Below are positions 59,427-64,000 of a stretch of 64,000 bases of DNA, one piece after another (within the stretch, counting starts at the first letter, position 1; every line of letters starts with the position of its first letter). The notes beneath the pieces were generated by a model that worked only from the letters and a program-made list of their open reading frames with translations, was not told the origin of the DNA and did no database searches. Source of the DNA: Geosiphon pyriformis (taxonomy: Eukaryota; Glomeromycota; Glomeromycetes; Archaeosporales; Geosiphonaceae); the NCBI GenBank assembly GCA_016748015.1, contig JAAOMT010000608.1:124001-188000 (forward strand). The letters run 5' to 3'. The position numbers and the translations under genes are program-made.

Positions 59427-61386
59427 ATGTTTTTTTTAATAATTATCGTTTTAATAACCACCATAGTTGCTTGTCTTACTCTTCTCATATCTGATCAAAA
59501 AAATAAAAGACCTTTATCAAATGGTGCATTAACTCTTCCTGGACCACCACCCCTGCCAATTATTGGAAATGTTCATCAGTTAAAACCGATGATACATAAA
59601 CAGTTTTCAGATTGGGCGAGGCGATATGGACCAATTTTTCAAGTACGAGTCGGCAATAAAGTTTGGGTCATTTTGAATGATCATGAGTCCATCAAAGATC
59701 TGTTTAAAACTCGTGGAATGATCTATTCGTCTAGATTTGTAAGTCGTTTTTTAACTTTACGAACATACTTTTTTTTTTGATATTCCAAACGGTCTTGATG
59801 ATTTTTTTTTAAAAATTATTTCTTTAGAAAAGTCACTTAATTAGCGATGTCTGGTCAAACAACTCAAAAAGTCTTGCTTTTGCTCCGGTACATTGAAAAT
59901 TTCAATGGAGGGTTTTCTTTTTCTAGATCTCATAATAAATTTTTCTTCAATTTACATGGTAACTGTATTTTGGAAAAAGTACGGCAATTGGTGGAACACG
60001 ATGCATTCAGTTTTTGTACTATTAAGTCGCGAAGAAAATATTGATAATTTATATCAACCAATTATCAATCATGAAGCCAGGCAATTTCTTCGAGGAATAT
60101 ATCAACAAGCTAAAAATAAGATTGCGATCGATCCAAGTGATGAAATTGAGATTTTATTGTTCAAAATCATGTTAACCATTGTCTATGGCAAAACTAGTGG
60201 CCTAGATTCTTTAAAAACACAATATCAGCGAATAGTAAATGATGTTTATGACAGTTTGACCACAGCAAATCTTCCCGATATTTTTCCGTGGTTACGATAC
60301 CTTCCGATGATGACAAGGCTTGAAAAAAAAATTTCAAAGCTTCATTGCGATAGGGTTAATCTCGATGTGAAACTTTTGAGAGAAGTCAAATCCCGTATGC
60401 AAAAAAATGGTGATATCAGCGAAACCTGTGTAGCTTCACAAATCCTAAAAAATGTGAAAATCGATCCATATTTGACGACTTCACCCTACAGTCATATATT
60501 CACAAAGGATAAGGATGGCAAGTACACTTTTGATGAATACGATGTATACAGTTTGTGCGCGAATTTTATTATTGGTGGAACTCAGTCTACGCTGCAATCC
60601 CTACGCTGGTTTTTTGCAATTTTGGCCACCTATCCTGACGTTCAACAAAGAGTTCAGGACGAATTAGATAAAGTAGTTGGCAGGGGTAAACTTTTCACTC
60701 TCAAACATGAACCTCATCTACATTATTTAAAAGCGACAATAAAGGAAGCATTCCGTTACAGGTACTGAAAAAATATATTCTTCTTTCTCTTTTCGTTTAT
60801 TTCGTTTTCTGAATTTTAATTGTCTAGTTTCTCACCTATAATAGACCAACTAACTTAATGGGTTGTGCACCACATCAAGTTGATCGAGATGATACTTATC
60901 GTGGTTATCATATCCCCGCTAAAAGCGTAATAGTTAGTAATTCTTATCCAATAATAACCAGTCCCTTGCTTTTCGAAAACCCATCAAAATTCAAACCGGA
61001 ACGATATCTTGACCGTGATGGTCACCTAAAACCTTTCGATGAAATTCGTGAATCTTGGGTATGTAAATGTCTATTAAATTTTATAATCATATTGGGATTT
61101 TAAAACTAAAAAATTATATTTAAAAACATTATTCAAGATATTTGGAAGGGGCAGACGCTCCTGTCCTGGAATTGATCTAGCAAACAAAAATATACTTACG
61201 CCACTTGGATATACCCTTGCTCTATTTAATTTTGAAGTACCAAAAAATCCTATTACTGGGAAAAATAAATCTATCGATTTCGAAAAAGGATTTCAAAACA
61301 GTTTTGATTATAGGGTGGAAAAGTATGATTTAATCTTCAGACCTCGAAGAGGTATTGATATCGAGGCCATTTTACAAGATCGATGA
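59427..61386 (+). CDS. Cytochrome P450 (third)
   Basis: Membrane-anchored heme monooxygenase. Exons 59427-59738, 59828-59887, 59980-60761, 60845-61058 and 61138-61386; phases close to 538 aa. The N-terminal anchor (about residues 2-21) is followed by the hinge LPGPPPLPIIGN, and LAFAPYGNWWNTMH is the C-helix region. The I-helix motif is GGTQST, where the usual acidic residue is Gln. ExxR is EAFR, PERY lies in FKPERYL, and the heme loop FGRGRRSCPG is canonical. The overall plan fits microsomal fungal P450s, but the Gln in the I-helix would weaken the normal proton relay. The 60-nt second exon is bounded by good sites and is needed to link the conserved helices. Substrate unknown. Confidence 0.95.
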
Positions 61387-64000
61387 TAGTTTAACTTTTT
61401 CATTAAATAACTTAATTGGTATATACTTTAATTAGATTTTCGTAAAAATTTTTGTTTACAAACAATTACAGTTAAAATTAATTTCAAAAACAGGATATTT
61501 AGCCACTGTCACTTTAACCTGCAATTAATTTCCAATATTAAATGAAAATTCTAGCGACCGTAAAGTTAATAAAGGACTGGCATCAAATTTTTAATACTTA
61601 AAGAGTGCTGTAGTTTAATTTTTTGGATGTTATATTTTATCAAAGAAAAGGAGATTGTTATCAAACCTCGTTCAGTGAGAAATAAAAAGTTCTGTCTTAA
61701 ATTTGAAATGAATTGTTATTTTTTAATCAAAATGAAATATTTTTAAATATATTTAATAATTAATTAAGTTAAAAAATAGATTTCCCAATAATTAAAATAA
61801 ATAATCGAAATAAATAAATAAAAATTTGAATTAAAAAATAAATATACATGTAAATTTTAATCCGAAGTTGAATGTGCTTCGGATTAATTGTGAAGCACGT
61901 GATAAAAAGTACAACAAATAAAAATGGGTATAATGTAAGAAACTCTCATCTTTTAGTTTTTATTTAAACAAAAAAACACATAACTAAAGTAAAAAGATAT
62001 TAATTAGTGTAATTAAGCTTGATAAAATTAATAATAAATATAACTATTAAAGATATTTAAAATTATTTAAATCAAGAAATTTATTTATTTATCTCTTTTT
62101 AAAATTATTTACTTTTAAAACTAAGAATTTTTTGTAAGCATAGCATCTAAACCAACATTTTCAACCTCTTTAGAATCTTTTATACTATAAAATATTTTGA
62201 TCTAATAATATGTTTTCAACTGGTAAAGTAAAACAATTTTAAAGCTATGTCTATGTAAATAAAGATTCATTAATTGAAAATTAATTAAAAATATATTTAA
62301 AAATGTACAGAATAAGCATTTTATAGGTTATCATTAATTACATTTAGATTATTTGGAACTAAAACTATGTAATAATTAAAAATTATATTTTTAAAATATT
62401 ATCTTTTATTGAAATAAAGTATGAGTGTTTTATTTACAATAGCTTTATTAAAAGTATTTAATATATAATATTAATAAAAAATGTAAATGTAATACATTTT
62501 TATTCAAAACAATAAAAATTTTTTGAAAATTTGTTTTTCAATGTTAAAATTTAATAATTAATATAAAAAAAAACTTAATTACATTATGTATTATTATTTT
62601 AAATTGTTTATAGTATTTTAAAAAAATATCTTTTATGATTATAATTTAATTGTTATTTATTATTTCTGTTAATTTCATTTTGAAAAGTATTTAAATATTT
62701 TTCAATAGCAATTGAGATCAAACTTAATTAATACTTAAATATAAATAAAATTTAAATTAAATTTTAAAACTTATTATAAATAGTATTTTGTATATAAAAC
62801 TGTTAAAATTAACTCTGTATTAATAAATAATAAGAAAATAGATTACACCTTTTATTTTTTATATAAAAACAAATAATTGTAAATGTCACAATATTTAAAA
62901 AATAAAATAAAATAAAATAAAATTTTTAACTATTTGTGTTAATAAATATTATATTTTTTATAATATTTATTTTAATACAATTTATTGTTACAATAACTAA
63001 TTTCAAATATTGACATAACTCTTTTTTTGGTTAATAATTTTTACATTTTTTTTATTGCTTTGAAAGTGTATAGTAATGTGCTTTCTACAAGTGACTAGTA
63101 ATCCATTTACATTTTTTATTATATTTCAAATTAATTTGTATTTTTCAAAATTATTTATTTAATTAAAACTTTTCAACATTTAAAAAACCACTAAACTATT
63201 ACGAAATCAATTTTCTCAATTAAATTTGCTATTGATTATTTTTTTATTTTTTCTATTTTTTTTATTGGAGTGTAATTTATAGCATTGTTCATTTAACAAT
63301 TATAAATATGGCATAATTATTAAACAAATAAAACAAAAAAAACCTATTTAAAAAATTAAACTTTAACTTTAAATGATTAATTTAAAAATAATAAAACATG
63401 AAAATTTGGTATCATTTGCATAAAAAACGAAATTAAGGTAAAATGGATATGTTTATAACTTGTTAAAAAAATTGAAATAGTTTTGTTTCGTATTTTTAAA
63501 TAGTTGTTTGAAAATAAAGTAATATAAAATTGTTTTTGTAATAAGTTGTAAGTTTAAAATAATTATATACCGAGTAACAGTTTTTAATTGCTGTTTTAAT
63601 TTACAACTCAATTTAAATGTTTATTTTTATGTTTCTAATATTTGAACATGCATTAATATTAAATTGTGAAATATAAAGTTTTGAACACATTAGATTATTA
63701 TTATTATTATTTTAATTATAAACTTGCTTTAATTTTAAATTTATGGTTGCTATCTTTCTATTATGTCCATTTTTTTTATAAAATACAATCACTAATTTTT
63801 GTATTTATTTTGCTTGTTTTATATTAAAAAATTTCTAATTGTTAAAAATAAAAAAAATAAAAATTTTGTCCTTGAAAATTTTTTATATTTATTCTATATT
63901 TGTTTTTTATGATATTTTTCAAAATAGGATTTAGTTTTAAAACTGTATTTGGAAATATTATTTAATTTAAAATAAGTATTTAGATTGAGATATTAAGTAG
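61387..64000. other. AT-desert intergenic region at window end
   Basis: Nearly pure A/T from 61700 onward with no gene, RNA or mobile element recognised. A short AAAAT repeat occurs at 62898-62923. A small inverted sequence (TTAATCCGAAG and CTTCGGATTAA, 61857-61886) could form a hairpin of about 11 pairs and is the only structured spot. Confidence 0.6.

Noticed and set aside
28825-61386. P450 gene cluster for one pathway
   Set aside because: The three P450s are far apart, differ in intron pattern and motifs, and have no shared neighbours such as synthases or transporters.
1-64000. CRISPR array, operon or prokaryotic gene organisation
   Set aside because: Genes have spliceosomal introns, there is a U6 snRNA, and repeats are simple microsatellites without spacers.

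Overview
This window is nuclear DNA of a very AT-rich fungus, most likely an arbuscular mycorrhizal fungus (Glomeromycotina). The main evidence is the gene at 35876-37635: a kinase with an N-terminal CxxC region, the GGFGIIYKA glycine loop, a DLG in place of DFG, and a C-terminal HPGAVYTSRLL stretch. As I know it, that architecture belongs to the expanded kinase family of these fungi. Supporting signs are many short introns (about 67-150 bp, GT-AG), long AT deserts between genes, and a mix of Sel1-repeat, BTB, P450 and hAT-type genes. Gene models were built by hand from exon frames and intron phases; in nearly all of them the phases close exactly to a stop codon.

Layout. 0-8.3 kb: AT-rich spacer, then a secreted class 3 lipase-like protein (4679-6200) whose nucleophile serine position is glycine. 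8.3-13.6 kb: two convergent paralogues (8337-10100 +, 11910-13557 -) of unknown function, with an N-terminal region resembling a tyrosine-recombinase core-binding domain. 14.5-15.9 kb: a small unknown gene and, convergent to it, a four-exon acylphosphatase. 17.2-18.2 kb: a BTB (KCTD-type) protein. 19.09 kb: a U6 snRNA with TATA box and T-run terminator. 20.5 kb: a weak two-exon candidate. 21.9-24.3 kb: a hAT-transposase-like protein with a zinc finger. 25.8-27.4 kb: a membrane/adhesin-like beta-repeat protein. 28.8-30.6 kb: P450 number 1. 32.7-33.4 kb: a short Sel1-repeat protein. 35.9-37.6 kb: the kinase. 40.8-42.3 kb: a protein with a helical domain like that of phage 5-hydroxymethyl-dU DNA kinases, preceded by three SUMO-interaction-like motifs. 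43.2-45.0 kb: P450 number 2. 46.1-47.4 kb: a decayed Tc1/mariner element with clear terminal inverted repeats. 47.7-49.8 kb: a 13-exon M20 peptidase/amidohydrolase. 51.7-52.5 kb: a probably broken gene. 53.5 and 56.8 kb: two tiny secreted-peptide candidates. 59.4-61.4 kb: P450 number 3. The remainder is AT desert with microsatellites.

The genes do not form an obvious pathway. They look like an accessory region: signalling (kinase, Sel1, BTB), secondary oxidation (three unrelated P450s), secreted proteins, and transposon-derived or DNA-modification-related genes. The best candidate for something undescribed is the 40837-42286 gene, a eukaryotic relative of phage DNA-hypermodification proteins that may be recruited through SUMO.
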